A stretch of DNA of 64,000 bases from Actinobacteria bacterium UBA6100 (GCA_002423585.1 DIWS01000002.1:62001-126000), one strand, 5' to 3'. Shown: positions 31,979-40,833, counted from the first letter of the stretch. The notes: generated from the letters alone by a model not told the origin. Numbers and translations: made by a program.

Positions 31979-32749
31979 CTACTCGGTGTCGGGATCGTCG
32001 ATGTCCGGCAGGCTCTGGGCCTTGATCTTGCGGGCGAGCGCGATGCGCACGAGCAGCATGCTCGCCTCGAACAGCGCCACCATCGACGCCGAGAGTGCGG
32101 CCATGCTCCACGGGTTCCAGTCGGGCGTGATCATCGAGGCAGCTACCACGATCACGACCCACACTGTTCTCCAGTTGCTGCGCAGCGTGGCGTAGGGGAC
32201 GACGTTGAAATACACGAGGTAGAAGACGATCACCGGCACCTCGAACGCCATACCGAAACCGGCCAGGAACCACATCGCGAAGGTGATCGCACTCTGAGCG
32301 CGCAACAGCAGGTCGAACGTCTCACCGCTCTGCTCGACGAGCCACACCGTGCTCGGCTCGAGGATGTAAAAGTAGCAGAACGCCACACCGGCAAGGAACA
32401 GCACGGCGGCGGCCAGCGCGGTCCAGCTGAACCACTTGCGCTCCTTGGGCTTGAGTGCCGGCAGGAAGAACGCGAGCACCTCGTAGATGATGATCGGGCT
32501 GCCCACGACGAGCGCGCCGAACATGCCGAGCCTGAAGCGGTTGGTCATCGCCTCAAGGAGATCGAACGTGTACCCGCCTTTGTCACCGAGAACCGGCAGC
32601 ATGGGGCCGATGAGGATGCGGTAGATCTCATCGGAGTAGAAGTACCCGACGAGCGTCAGGACACCGACCACGGCGATCACCACGGTGAGCCGCTTCCGGA
32701 GTTCGTTCAAGTGCGACATGAACGGCATGCGCTTGGGAGTGATGGGCAT
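31979..32749 (-). CDS. tatC: Twin-arginine translocase TatC
   Basis: TatC recognises twin-arginine signals and exports folded proteins. The 256-residue protein has six membrane helices and the N-terminal motif MPFMSHLNELRKRL, followed by FxxxxKPKERKWF and the conserved periplasmic E/P residues of the family. It lies between tatA/B and hypA with small gaps. It could export redox proteins with pre-loaded cofactors, while c-type cytochromes use Sec. Confidence 0.95.
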   Translation of the reverse strand: MPITPKRMPFMSHLNELRKRLTVVIAVVGVLTLVGYFYSDEIYRILIGPMLPVLGDKGGYTFDLLEAMTNRFRLGMFGALVVGSPIIIYEVLAFFLPALKPKERKWFSWTALAAAVLFLAGVAFCYFYILEPSTVWLVEQSGETFDLLLRAQSAITFAMWFLAGFGMAFEVPVIVFYLVYFNVVPYATLRSNWRTVWVVIVVAASMITPDWNPWSMAALSASMVALFEASMLLVRIALARKIKAQSLPDIDDPDTE

Positions 32750-32767
32750 CGTGCGCGCGGGGGGCCG

Positions 32768-33154
32768 TCAGGCCTCGTCCCGCTCCCCCTCTCCCTCGAC
32801 GACATCCGGGGCAGGCTCAGCCGGCGACCCGGTGACATCTTCGGTCTCAGCCGGCTCGGCCTCATCTACCTTCCGGGCGTCATCGTCGGGCTTGGGCGCG
32901 GGCTTGGAGAAGCCGCCGCCGGCAACACGCTCCCTGAAGGCCTTGCCGGTCTCGAACTGGTCCTTCGTCTTCAGGTCGAGATCGGCCGCGAGGATCTCAC
33001 CCCGCACCGTCGATTCCATGAGGTTCTGGTACTTCTTGATGTCGCGCATGAAGCGCCCGAGGGTGCGCGCGAACTGCGGGAGTTTGTCGGGGCCGAAGAG
33101 CAGCAGCGCCAACACCGCTATGAGCATGAACTCCCAGCCGCCGATGCCGAACAA
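32768..33154 (-). CDS. Twin-arginine translocase TatA/TatB-type subunit
   Basis: A 128-residue protein with one N-terminal helix (MFGIGGWEFMLIAVLALLLFGPDKLP) and an amphipathic helix FARTLGRFMRDIKKYQ, then a long acidic C-terminus. The FGP hinge and length are typical of TatA/TatB; Glu in the helix (WEF) and length slightly favour TatB. Only one such gene is present next to tatC, so it may serve both roles. Confidence 0.88.
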   Translation of the reverse strand: MFGIGGWEFMLIAVLALLLFGPDKLPQFARTLGRFMRDIKKYQNLMESTVRGEILAADLDLKTKDQFETGKAFRERVAGGGFSKPAPKPDDDARKVDEAEPAETEDVTGSPAEPAPDVVEGEGERDEA

Positions 33155-33222
33155 GGCTCAACTCCTCGATGACGGACGAGACATCCGGTCAGACCGATCC
33201 CGCGCGCGAAGGCGCGAGCAGC

Positions 33223-33558
33223 CTAGAAACCGGTCGCTTCCTCCACGGTCGTGAACAATGGGAACACCTTGTCGAGCCCCGTTATCCGGAAGATCTTCAA
33301 GATGCTGTCCTTGGTGCAGACGAGACGCAGCGTACCACCACGTTCCTTCACGCGGCGCAGCGTGCTCACGAGGACCCCAAGCCCACTGCTGTCTATGAAG
33401 CCGAGGTTCTCGAGATCGATGGTGATATTGAGGCAGCCCGAGTCGACCACCTGAGTGAGTTCCTGCCGAAGGCGCGGTGACGTGTAGACGTCCACCTCGC
33501 CATCGAGTGCGATCGTGCAGCTCGCTCCCGCGCTCTCCGTTGAGATATCGAGCTCCAT
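33223..33558 (-). CDS. STAS-domain anti-sigma factor antagonist
   Basis: The 111-residue protein is a SpoIIAA/RsbV-like STAS domain: LDGEVDVYTSPRLRQEL and the phospho-acceptor loop GFIDSSGLGVLVS. In this family an anti-sigma kinase phosphorylates the first or second serine of DSSG. ATG 33558 matches the family N-terminus (MELDISTE); ribosome site is weak. It is divergent from another STAS gene; no partner kinase or sigma factor is nearby. Confidence 0.88.
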   Translation of the reverse strand: MELDISTESAGASCTIALDGEVDVYTSPRLRQELTQVVDSGCLNITIDLENLGFIDSSGLGVLVSTLRRVKERGGTLRLVCTKDSILKIFRITGLDKVFPLFTTVEEATGF

Positions 33559-33705
33559 GTCAGCATCTGCTTTCGCTCGGGTACTTGCGCCCCCGATTGT
33601 ACCTGCCGAGTACCCGGCGTGCCAGCACGATGCGGTGTGGTGTGAAGCCGTGGAGCGCGGGGTACACAGACAGTACCGGCGGTCGTGCAGATAACGGGGG
33701 GTTGC

Positions 33706-34056
33706 ATGGGGCTTTGCATACAGCTCGATCAAGACCCGGATCACTGGGTACTGACGCTGCAGGGTGATCTAGACTACAGCGAGTGCGCAACATTCCGAAT
33801 GACGATCGATCGGGTGCTGAAGCACCTCCCTCCTCGAACCGTGGTCGACTTGAGTGCGCTCGACTATCTCGACAGCTCCGGGCTGGGACTGCTGCTCTCG
33901 CTGTCCAAGGAGTATTCGGCTCACGGCGGTCGGCTCGTGCTGGTGACGAACGACTCGGTCGACAGCATCCTCGACATGACCCGTCTGGCCGGGCTGTTCT
34001 CGTGCGCGGCGTCGATTGACGAGGCATACACGATGCTCGCGGACGTCGCACACTAG
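33706..34056 (+). CDS. STAS-domain anti-sigma factor antagonist, second copy
   Basis: This 116-residue STAS domain has LTLQGDLDYSECATFR and the phospho-loop DYLDSSGLGLLLS. It starts at ATG 33706 after a run of G; an earlier in-frame ATG seven codons upstream has no ribosome site. It is clearly diverged from the neighbour at 33223. The two genes face away from each other across 147 bp, so they may share control elements. Confidence 0.88.
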   Translation: MGLCIQLDQDPDHWVLTLQGDLDYSECATFRMTIDRVLKHLPPRTVVDLSALDYLDSSGLGLLLSLSKEYSAHGGRLVLVTNDSVDSILDMTRLAGLFSCAASIDEAYTMLADVAH

Positions 34057-34075
34057 CGACGCGCCCGTGTCACGA

Positions 34076-34113
34076 AGAAGCGGCCGGCTCCCTTCAGGGG
34101 GCCGGCCGCTTCT
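34076..34113. terminator. Bidirectional terminator hairpin
   Basis: A perfect 13-bp stem (34076-34088 with 34101-34113) with a 12-base loop that itself can pair. It lies between the convergent STAS gene and the TPR gene. No long T run follows on either strand, so it may be a weak or Rho-assisted terminator. Confidence 0.65.
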
Positions 34114-34135
34114 GTGATCGCGTGTGCCTCGCCGG

Positions 34136-34711
34136 CTACGGCGTCGTGGTGGAGGTGGTCGGCGCCGACTCGAGCTCGGCGAGCATACCGCGTGCGTTCT
34201 CCACCTGAGCGCTGAGCGACGCGTTGTCGGCCGCGCCATCGATGAACGCCTGCAGGGCACCCGGTGCGCGCTCGGCGTCCTGTGCGTAGTAAAGCGCGAA
34301 GGCCTTGTTGCCGAGCGCGACGTCGTGTGAGGGATCCATCGCCAGGACCTGGTCGTAGTAGCTGACGGCGCTGCTCCACAGCGGCAGTGCGGCGGACTGT
34401 TGGCCCGACTCGTAGACGGCCACCGCCCACTCGAAGTAGGCGTGTCCTACCTGGATGACGACTTCGGGATTGTCCGGGCTCAGCTCCGCCGCGGCGATCG
34501 CGTTCTCCACCCGCACCTTGTTCTCGTCCGTGGTGGATCCGGCGACGGCTGCGGTGTTCGCCCCCGTGCCACCTCCGCCGATGCCCGCAGCCACGATGGC
34601 GATACCGGAGCCCACGAACGAGATCGCCACGACGATGATCACGATCCGCATCCAGGCGGGTGTGTTGGACTTATCGACCGCCATGGGCGCCTTGACCGAC
34701 TTCTTCGCCAT
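34136..34711 (-). CDS. Membrane-anchored TPR-like protein (191 aa)
   Basis: A short cytoplasmic N-terminus is followed by one membrane helix (MRIVIIVVAISFVGSGIAIVAAG, about residues 21-43), a Thr/Ala linker and a helical region with TPR-type repeats (AYFEWAVAVYES, ALPLWSSAVSYYDQVLAMDPSHDVALGNKAFALY). ATG 34711 has GGTGAG upstream; a GTG twelve bases earlier lacks a ribosome site. It is coupled to the upstream single-helix protein. Likely a protein-protein interaction module outside the membrane; no specific role can be read. Confidence 0.7.
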   Translation of the reverse strand: MAKKSVKAPMAVDKSNTPAWMRIVIIVVAISFVGSGIAIVAAGIGGGGTGANTAAVAGSTTDENKVRVENAIAAAELSPDNPEVVIQVGHAYFEWAVAVYESGQQSAALPLWSSAVSYYDQVLAMDPSHDVALGNKAFALYYAQDAERAPGALQAFIDGAADNASLSAQVENARGMLAELESAPTTSTTTP

Positions 34712-34715
34712 GGCG

Positions 34716-35144
34716 CTACTCACCGGTCGTAGCGGTCGTGCTCATCGAGCCGATGTCCGGGTGGCCCTCGGGAAGCGCGCCCGAGGAGAGCTCGTCCTCG
34801 CTGAGCTGCGGGGCCGTAGCGCTCGAACCCGTGTCCGTGGTTGCCGCGGTGCCTGTTGCCACAGTGGCGCCGTCAGGCGCCACGAGGAACCCGATGATGA
34901 CACCCACGAGCACGCCGATGACGGTCATCAGCGATGCGATGGTGAGGCTGACGCTCTGCTCGAAGAACGAGGGGGCCCCGCCGGCCGGCCTGGCGGCTGC
35001 GGGCCTGGCGCTCGACGGCTTCGACGCGGACGCGCGTGCGGCCGGCGCCGGCTTGGTCTGTGACTTCGGCGAGGGCTTCACGGCGTCCTTGGACGCGGGG
35101 GCCGTGGTCTCTTCATCGTCGAAGAAGAAGTCCTGATCGCTCAC
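34716..35144 (-). CDS. Single-pass membrane protein of unknown function (142 aa)
   Basis: The N-terminal 55 residues are charged, then Pro/Ala/Lys-rich; a single helix follows (TIASLMTVIGVLVGVIIGFLV, about 67-87), and an extracytoplasmic Thr/Ser-rich tail of about 55 residues ends at DIGSMSTTATTGE. GTG 35144 has a strong AAGGAGG seven bases upstream. Upstream and downstream neighbours (RseC-like protein, TPR protein) are also membrane proteins. Confidence 0.65.
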   Translation of the reverse strand: MSDQDFFFDDEETTAPASKDAVKPSPKSQTKPAPAARASASKPSSARPAAARPAGGAPSFFEQSVSLTIASLMTVIGVLVGVIIGFLVAPDGATVATGTAATTDTGSSATAPQLSEDELSSGALPEGHPDIGSMSTTATTGE

Positions 35145-35176
35145 GTACGACTACCTCCTTGGTCATCCACTGAACG

Positions 35177-35200
35177 GCCACGGCATCGTTCAGCCGTGGC
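35177..35200. terminator. Hairpin at the end of the RseC-like gene
   Basis: GCCACGGC (35177-35184) and GCCGTGGC (35193-35200) form an 8-bp stem whose loop contains the stop of the RseC-like gene. No T run follows on the minus strand, so termination may be partial. Confidence 0.4.
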
Positions 35201-35621
35201 TCCGCGCGATTATAGCATCGACCTTCGGCGTACAGCGCCCGTTAGACGCAACCTTACGCTCGGCGAAACGGACGCCCAGGACCGCGATATTCGCCGAGAG
35301 GAGCGCCACGACAAGGCCGCCCACATCGGGTGCGATCCCGAGCCATCCTCCAAGCAAGAAGCCAGCCAAGTATCCCGCGAGCATGCACGCCACCGGAACG
35401 ATGAACACCGCGGCGGCGGCCTTCGCCCGCACGGTGTCGGGGATGACGATGTCGACGGTGTCGCCCACGGTAGAACCGAGAGTGTCGAGGACATCGCGCA
35501 TGACGGTCTCGCCGTTGGCTCCGCGCGCGCACATCGTGCAACCGCCACAGGCCGCCGATACCTCCATGCGCACGTCGACGGCGCCGTCACGCACAGTGAT
35601 CACTTTGCCGCGTTCATGCAC
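35190..35621 (-). CDS. RseC/MucC-family membrane protein
   Basis: The 143-residue protein has the RseC layout: a short cytoplasmic domain with a Cys-rich AACGGCTMCARG cluster that may bind iron-sulfur or zinc, and two membrane helices (VFIVPVACMLAGYLAGFLLGG, then VGGLVVALLSANIAVLG). RseC proteins act near SoxR/Rnf electron transfer. GTG 35621 is the best start, just after the amidohydrolase stop. Confidence 0.8.
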   Translation of the reverse strand: MHERGKVITVRDGAVDVRMEVSAACGGCTMCARGANGETVMRDVLDTLGSTVGDTVDIVIPDTVRAKAAAAVFIVPVACMLAGYLAGFLLGGWLGIAPDVGGLVVALLSANIAVLGVRFAERKVASNGRCTPKVDAIIARSHG

Positions 35622-35628
35622 GGTCTCG

Positions 35629-36978
35629 TCAGCTCCGCATCGTGAGGCGCAACTGCTCCACGCGCTCACCCATGGCCTCGGGATCGGTCGTGAGGAAGCG
35701 CCCGTGGTCGAAGAGCATGCGGCCCTCGACCATCGTCATGAGCACATCCTCCTGATTGCACGTGTGCACAAGCGCACCGTAGGGGTTCTGCGTGGGCACC
35801 TGATAGCTCTTGGAGAGGTCCACTGCGATGATGTCCGCGCGCTTGCCGGGCTCAAGCGAACCGACGAGATGGTCCATCTTGAGCGCACGTGCTCCATCGA
35901 GCGTCGCCATGCGTACGAACTCCTCGGCGGTGAAGAATCCCTGCTCGCCCCGGATACCGCGCTGGATGAGCAGACCGACACGCATCTCCTCGAAGAAGTC
36001 GATCGTGCTCGTGGACGCCGGCGAGTCGGTACCGATGCCCACCCGCAGCCCGGCGGTCTGGAAGTCGCCGAGCGGGGCCGTCCCCATGCCCAGCTTCGCG
36101 TTGCATCGCGCGCAGTACGCCACGGCGGTGTCCGTTCGCTTGAGCACATCGATATCCTCGGCATCCACGTGCACGCAGTGCACCGCGGTCACGTTCGGCA
36201 GGTCGAGGATGCCCCACTGGTAGACGTACCTGACGGGGCTCACGCCCGTGGGCATCCACGGCTCGTCCGCCCAGCCCGACTGCGTGCGGAAGTCCTGCCC
36301 GAGCGGCGACGAACCGTACTTCACGAAGTCGTATTCGTCTTTCGAACCCGCGAGATGGATCGAGACCGGACGACCGTTGACGGCCGCGTCCTCGGCGATC
36401 GCCTTGAACAGGCGCGGGTGGCACGTGTACGGCCCGTGCGGAGCGATACCGATCGTGATGCGTGTGCTGTCGGTGGCCGCCGTCCATGCGTCGATATCGG
36501 CGCGCGCCTCTGCCATCACGCGGTCGACCGACGCGGTATCCATGGTCGAGACCTCGCGATAGAAGACGCCCCGGAGTCCCGAGTCCTGGGCGGCTTGTAC
36601 GCTCGCACCCGAGTCCGTCACGTCCGCGACCATCGTGATGCCCGAGCGGATGGCCTCGATAGCGCCGAGCACCGCCGAGTCCTTCCACGCAGCCTCATCG
36701 AGCAGGTGCTCGCGACCCTGGACCGCCATCTTCCACTCGGTGTACGGCAGGTCGTCGACGACCCCGCGGAAGATCGAGTACTCCATGTGCGTGTGCAGGT
36801 CGATGAAGCCCGGCATGAGCGCTGCCAGGCCGTAGTCCACAACCTCCTCGTCGGGATGGTCGCGGAGCAGGTCGGCACGCGCGCCCAGGGAGACGATCGC
36901 GCCGTCGCGCACGAGCACAGCACCATCTTCGATGTGGACGTCGCTCACCGGGAGCACGTAGCGCGCGAGCAGCAGCAT
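35629..36978 (-). CDS. Amidohydrolase (adenosine/futalosine-type deaminase family)
   Basis: This 449-residue metal-dependent deaminase belongs to the MtaD/SAH-deaminase branch: GFIDLHTHMEYS (metal HxH), PHGPYTCHP, SIHLAGSKDEY, VHCVHVD and GIGTDSPASTS with the metal Asp. Members deaminate methylthioadenosine, S-adenosylhomocysteine or aminofutalosine. The neighbouring menaquinone methyltransferase gene makes an aminofutalosine deaminase role (futalosine pathway) possible, but other mqn genes are not in the window. Confidence 0.83.
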   Translation of the reverse strand: MLLLARYVLPVSDVHIEDGAVLVRDGAIVSLGARADLLRDHPDEEVVDYGLAALMPGFIDLHTHMEYSIFRGVVDDLPYTEWKMAVQGREHLLDEAAWKDSAVLGAIEAIRSGITMVADVTDSGASVQAAQDSGLRGVFYREVSTMDTASVDRVMAEARADIDAWTAATDSTRITIGIAPHGPYTCHPRLFKAIAEDAAVNGRPVSIHLAGSKDEYDFVKYGSSPLGQDFRTQSGWADEPWMPTGVSPVRYVYQWGILDLPNVTAVHCVHVDAEDIDVLKRTDTAVAYCARCNAKLGMGTAPLGDFQTAGLRVGIGTDSPASTSTIDFFEEMRVGLLIQRGIRGEQGFFTAEEFVRMATLDGARALKMDHLVGSLEPGKRADIIAVDLSKSYQVPTQNPYGALVHTCNQEDVLMTMVEGRMLFDHGRFLTTDPEAMGERVEQLRLTMRS

Positions 36979-37040
36979 CTCTCGGACCAGCCTCCCATTC
37001 GGTAGGTTCGTCGGGCTCTTATCCTACACGCTCGGAGCCG

Positions 37041-37769
37041 CTACTTCACCGCCACGTGCACGGCGACGATGCCGAACGTGAGGTTGCGCCACGTCACTTC
37101 GCCGAACCCGGCCTTGTGCAGCTCACCGGCGAGCGCCACCTGTCCCGGAAAGGCCTCGATGGACTTGTTGAGGTACTCGAAGGCCGGACGGTCCCCCGTG
37201 AGCTTTCCGCCGAGAGCCGGGATCACCGTGCGGATGTAGAAGTGATACAGCGCGCGGAACGGCGCGAACGGCGGGCGGCTGAACTCGAGCACCACGTACC
37301 GGCCACCGGGCTTGAGCACGCGGTGGACCTCCCGGAAGTTGGCCGCCCGGTCGGGCAGGTTGCGCACGCCGAAACCCACCGTCACCACGTCGTAGCTCTC
37401 ATCGGCGAACGGCAGGTCCTGCGCGTCGACCACCGAGAAGCCGATCTCGGTGGGGCCGTCATAGTCGGCGGCCTTGGCCTTCCCCACTTCCAGCATCTCG
37501 GGGACGAAGTCGGTCGACAGGATGCTCTTCGGCTGCCCGAGGCGCGCGATCGCCATCGTGAGATCACCGGTACCGGCCGCCAGGTCGAGCACATGCGACG
37601 ACCGTGTGATGCGCGCCGCCTTCACGGTGCGGCGCCGCCACGAGCGGTCGATGCCGAGGCTCGACAACTTGTTGAACCGGTCATACTCCGGTGCGATCGT
37701 CGAGAAGATGGACTGCACCTTCTCGGTCGTGGGCCGGGCCTCCTCGGGGATTCGCGCGTCTCTGGCCAT
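37041..37769 (-). CDS. menG: Demethylmenaquinone methyltransferase
   Basis: The 242-residue SAM-dependent methyltransferase makes the last step of menaquinone synthesis. UbiE/MenG motifs are present: YDRFNKLSSLGIDRSWRR, LDLAAGTGDLTMA, VVDAQDLPFADESYDVVTVGFGVRN and RVLKPGGRYVVLEFS. The start immediately follows the stop of the radical SAM gene. Menaquinone is the likely electron donor for the cytochromes encoded nearby. Confidence 0.93.
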   Translation of the reverse strand: MARDARIPEEARPTTEKVQSIFSTIAPEYDRFNKLSSLGIDRSWRRRTVKAARITRSSHVLDLAAGTGDLTMAIARLGQPKSILSTDFVPEMLEVGKAKAADYDGPTEIGFSVVDAQDLPFADESYDVVTVGFGVRNLPDRAANFREVHRVLKPGGRYVVLEFSRPPFAPFRALYHFYIRTVIPALGGKLTGDRPAFEYLNKSIEAFPGQVALAGELHKAGFGEVTWRNLTFGIVAVHVAVK

Positions 37770-39542
37770 CTAGCGTCCCTCGTTCTCGAAGCGGTGATCG
37801 TACGCGCGGAGTCGCGGGAACAGCAGCTCGGCGTACACCCTGAACAGGAGCTTGGCGTTGTTCCAGAAGTGGCCGAAGTCCATGCGCGCCGGCCAGTTGA
37901 GTTCCGTCTTCTCGCACACCGTACTCTCGTTCAGCTGGTCGATCTCGTGCTTGTACTCGTCGAGCAGAGCGCCACGTTCGGGCTCGGGGTGCCGCATGAT
38001 CTCGTCGATGCGCGCCATCGCGATCTGCGCTTCGAGCACCCGGCGCTCAGTGGCCGCGGCTGTGGCTGCGTCGATCGCGCCCACCTTCGCCTTGACGCGG
38101 TTGAGTCCGACCGCCGCTTCGTAGGTGGCATCCACCATCTCGTCGAGCGTCATCGCGTCGGGGATGTAGTTCAGGATGTGCTTCCACGACGGCTGCATGA
38201 GCAGCTGCCGGTGCTCCTCGAGCGTGTGCGCGCGCAGCGTGTAGCCGAAGCGGTCCGGATCCTCGAAGATCATGCAGCCCGGATCGAGGAAGGGCGCCAT
38301 CGGCCCGATGAACGGCAGCAGCTTAGGGTTGTTGCCGATGCGCTCGTAGAGCTCATCGACGGCACCAACCGTACCGAGCACGGAGGCAGCGGTCTGCGTG
38401 GGGATGCCCGTCATGAAGTACAGGTCGAAGCGCTGGCAGTTGTGCTTGAACGCGTGCTCGATCGATGCGGATAGCGCCTCCCACGTGTACTGCTTGCCGA
38501 AGACCTCGCGCACGTCGTCGTCATGGCTTTCCGCCGAGATCTCCACCGAGTAGTCGTTGAGGTTCTCGTCCAGCAGCGCGAAGAAGTCCTCCGAGGGAGG
38601 CGTGAAGAACTCGAACCCGATCGGGTTCTTGAAGTCGATGCGCCTGAGGCCCGTGATGAACCGTTCCACGTACTCATCGCCGGCCTGCCGGAAATCATTG
38701 AGCACGAAGACCGGGCCGGGGATGTGCCTGCCGATGTGCGCGATGTCGGCCACGAGCAGGTCGGGGTCGCGGAAGGCCACGCGATCGCGCCCGAAGTGCT
38801 CGCGGAACGCGGTGGCCGACCCGCCGCACGTGACGCAGTTGCGCGTGCATCCCCGGCAGGTGAGCGATGCCGAGACGGGGTAGCTGAGCCAGCCCTTGAA
38901 CGGGAGCGACGACAGCATGTCGCGCGTACGGATGACCGAGCGCATCGAGAAGCTGTAGTCGAGCTTCACATGATCGAACGTGGGCGGCACACAGGTGAAC
39001 GGGTTCACCACGATCGCGCCGGAGGCGTCTTTGTAGGTGAGGTTCGGGATGTCGGCCACGCTGCCCCCGCGCTTGATCGCGTAGACGAGCTGCGTGAACG
39101 GCTCCTCGGTGGAGTCTCCGCGCAGCACGTAGTCCACGCAGTCGTACCCCGCCAGCTCTTCGTGGAAGTACGACGCGGTGAGTCCGCCGAAGACCACCGG
39201 CGTATCAGGATGGTACTTCTTGCACAGGCGGGCGATCTCGATCGACCCGTGCGCGTGCGGCATCCAGTGCAGGTCGATGCCGAAGACGTGCGGATCCATC
39301 TCCCGGATGGCCTTTTCCACATCGAACTTCGGCTTGGAGAGCATGAGAACGGCGAGGTTCACGAGCTTCACATGGAGACCGTGCCGCTCGAGGTACTCGC
39401 CGATGGTTGTGAAGCCAAGCGGGTACATCTCGAAGATCGGACTCGACGGGACGAGGTCCGACACGGGTCCGTACATGATCGAAGTCTCGCGGAAGTCATA
39501 CACGCTCGGTGCGTGGAGCAGGACAAGGTCCGCTTTGGCCAT
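37770..39542 (-). CDS. B12-binding radical SAM protein
   Basis: The 590-residue protein has an N-terminal cobalamin-type Rossmann domain (from MAKADLVLLHAPSVYDF to about residue 150; it lacks an obvious DxHxxG base-off motif but has HWMPHAHGS) and a radical SAM TIM barrel whose cluster motif is unusual: CRGCTRNCVTC. A C-terminal region of about 180 residues is helical. It resembles the family of B12-binding-domain radical SAM proteins of unknown substrate. Start 39542 has GGAGGA upstream. It is directly joined to menG, so a role in quinone or related cofactor modification is possible, unproven. Confidence 0.8.
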   Translation of the reverse strand: MAKADLVLLHAPSVYDFRETSIMYGPVSDLVPSSPIFEMYPLGFTTIGEYLERHGLHVKLVNLAVLMLSKPKFDVEKAIREMDPHVFGIDLHWMPHAHGSIEIARLCKKYHPDTPVVFGGLTASYFHEELAGYDCVDYVLRGDSTEEPFTQLVYAIKRGGSVADIPNLTYKDASGAIVVNPFTCVPPTFDHVKLDYSFSMRSVIRTRDMLSSLPFKGWLSYPVSASLTCRGCTRNCVTCGGSATAFREHFGRDRVAFRDPDLLVADIAHIGRHIPGPVFVLNDFRQAGDEYVERFITGLRRIDFKNPIGFEFFTPPSEDFFALLDENLNDYSVEISAESHDDDVREVFGKQYTWEALSASIEHAFKHNCQRFDLYFMTGIPTQTAASVLGTVGAVDELYERIGNNPKLLPFIGPMAPFLDPGCMIFEDPDRFGYTLRAHTLEEHRQLLMQPSWKHILNYIPDAMTLDEMVDATYEAAVGLNRVKAKVGAIDAATAAATERRVLEAQIAMARIDEIMRHPEPERGALLDEYKHEIDQLNESTVCEKTELNWPARMDFGHFWNNAKLLFRVYAELLFPRLRAYDHRFENEGR

Positions 39543-39642
39543 CAGTTGGGGTCCTCCCCACGCCGCATTCGAGGCGGCGCACCAGGACAGAACAAGGCGG
39601 GAGTATAGCACAGGGGCGTGGCGGCGCCGCGTGCGCGCAGCC

Positions 39643-40170
39643 CTATGGGACCGCCTCTTCGGCGGTCGCCTCCACGGCGTCTACCACCCATCCGCCGCCA
39701 CCGGGAACGAGCGTGTAAGTGGTGTCGTAGCTCGCGAAGTACTCCTCGGTCACGTACTCAAGCGTCTCGAGCGAGAAGTACCGGTAGCGCCACGACTCCC
39801 GGGCGGTGAGCACGGCGCTCGAAGCCTCCTCGGAGACCGAGGCCACCTCGAACGACTCGAGGAACTGCTCGATGCCCTTGCCGTCCATACGATTGAGCTG
39901 GATGTACGAGTCGACGCGCACGCCCTCTGCCGGGGTCATCGTGGCGGTGGGGATGTCCGAATTCGCCATGCGGTATGAGAAGCTCACCCAGTCGAGATAG
40001 GAGCGCACTGCGAGCTCGGGCGTGGAAAGGTCCCACGGCGCCGGTTGGACCGGATCGCCCACCACCTCGATCGGCTCGCTGCCGTCGCAGCCGAACACCG
40101 CCAGGCCGAGGAGCACAGCTATCACGGACAGGACGACCCGGATGACGAGCCCGCTGCGCTCACGCCACAT
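39643..40170 (-). CDS. Lipoprotein of unknown function (175 aa)
   Basis: A signal peptide (VIRVVLSVIAVLLGLAVFGC) ends in a lipobox with the modified cysteine around residue 28. The mature part starts DGSEPIEVVGDPVQP and ends with a beta-rich, Thr/Tyr-containing domain (YDTTYTLVPGGGGWVVD) similar in shape to NTF2-like or SnoaL folds. It resembles the second lipoprotein at 40966 in size and in the W-V-V/I-D ending, suggesting they are relatives. It follows the Rex-like gene by 3 bases. Confidence 0.7.
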   Translation of the reverse strand: MWRERSGLVIRVVLSVIAVLLGLAVFGCDGSEPIEVVGDPVQPAPWDLSTPELAVRSYLDWVSFSYRMANSDIPTATMTPAEGVRVDSYIQLNRMDGKGIEQFLESFEVASVSEEASSAVLTARESWRYRYFSLETLEYVTEEYFASYDTTYTLVPGGGGWVVDAVEATAEEAVP

Positions 40171-40173
40171 GGG

Positions 40174-40833
40174 TCACCGCGTCCCGACAGTGCCGGCGGG
40201 TACCTGACAGTGACACGCAAGCGATTTGAGGTCGCACGGCATGCGCAGTTGTGTGATCGTCATGCCTTCGGGACGGCGCAGCTTGATGACCGGCGTGAGC
40301 AGGAGCGCACCGGTGATGCCCGCGCCGACGAGCAGGTCGAGCGTGATCTGCACCCAGCCCGGCGAGCATGCGACGAATGCGACCGTGATGCCGAGGCGGC
40401 GATCAAGCTTGGGGATGTCGGTGAGGTGCTGCACCGCGATACCGCCCACCTCCACGCCCGCGTCATCGGGAAGCTCCGAGAACAGCGCCGCGGCGTGCAC
40501 GCCGAAACGTTCGGCGGGGAAGACGACCTGTAGCGCCTCGAGCATGGCCGCGCTACCCACGGTGACGATCGGGTACTCCTCGGACAGGCCGAGATAGCGC
40601 GTGAACTCCTCGTAGAGGGTCTCGGGCAAGTACCCGGCGCCCGGGCGGCCGATCTCGCCGACGAAGGAGATGTCACGACGGACGGTCTCCTCCTTGACGC
40701 CGAGCTCCTCGGCAAGCTCGCGGGAGGTGATGCGCACCGGTGCGCCCGTCCTGATCAGCTCACCCAGGTAGCAGTGGTACATGGAGAGGCGATAGAGGGT
40801 CGCTTCGGGTGCCGAACGCTGATCGGTGCTCAT
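40174..40833 (-). CDS. Rex-like regulator with altered NAD-binding site
   Basis: The 219-residue protein has the Rex winged-helix start (APEATLYRLSMYHCYLGELI, SRELAEELGVKEETVRRDISFVGEIGRPGAGY) and a C-terminal region aligned to the Rossmann domain, but the glycine-rich loop is VGSAAMLEALQ instead of GxGxxG, and several C-terminal residues differ. It may sense something other than NADH, or be NADH-blind. ATG 40833 has GGAGG upstream. It lies just downstream of resBC and the cytochrome block. A canonical Rex is at 53012. Confidence 0.78.
   Translation of the reverse strand: MSTDQRSAPEATLYRLSMYHCYLGELIRTGAPVRITSRELAEELGVKEETVRRDISFVGEIGRPGAGYLPETLYEEFTRYLGLSEEYPIVTVGSAAMLEALQVVFPAERFGVHAAALFSELPDDAGVEVGGIAVQHLTDIPKLDRRLGITVAFVACSPGWVQITLDLLVGAGITGALLLTPVIKLRRPEGMTITQLRMPCDLKSLACHCQVPAGTVGTR

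Noticed and set aside
35209..35214. Perfect minus-strand TATAAT before the 142-aa membrane protein gene
   Set aside because: It lies inside the last codons of the RseC-like gene and lacks a recognisable -35; left as possible but not annotated.
35383..37005. A 540-codon plus-strand open frame
   Set aside because: It lies opposite the amidohydrolase and RseC-like genes, which have clear family motifs; the plus-strand frame has none.
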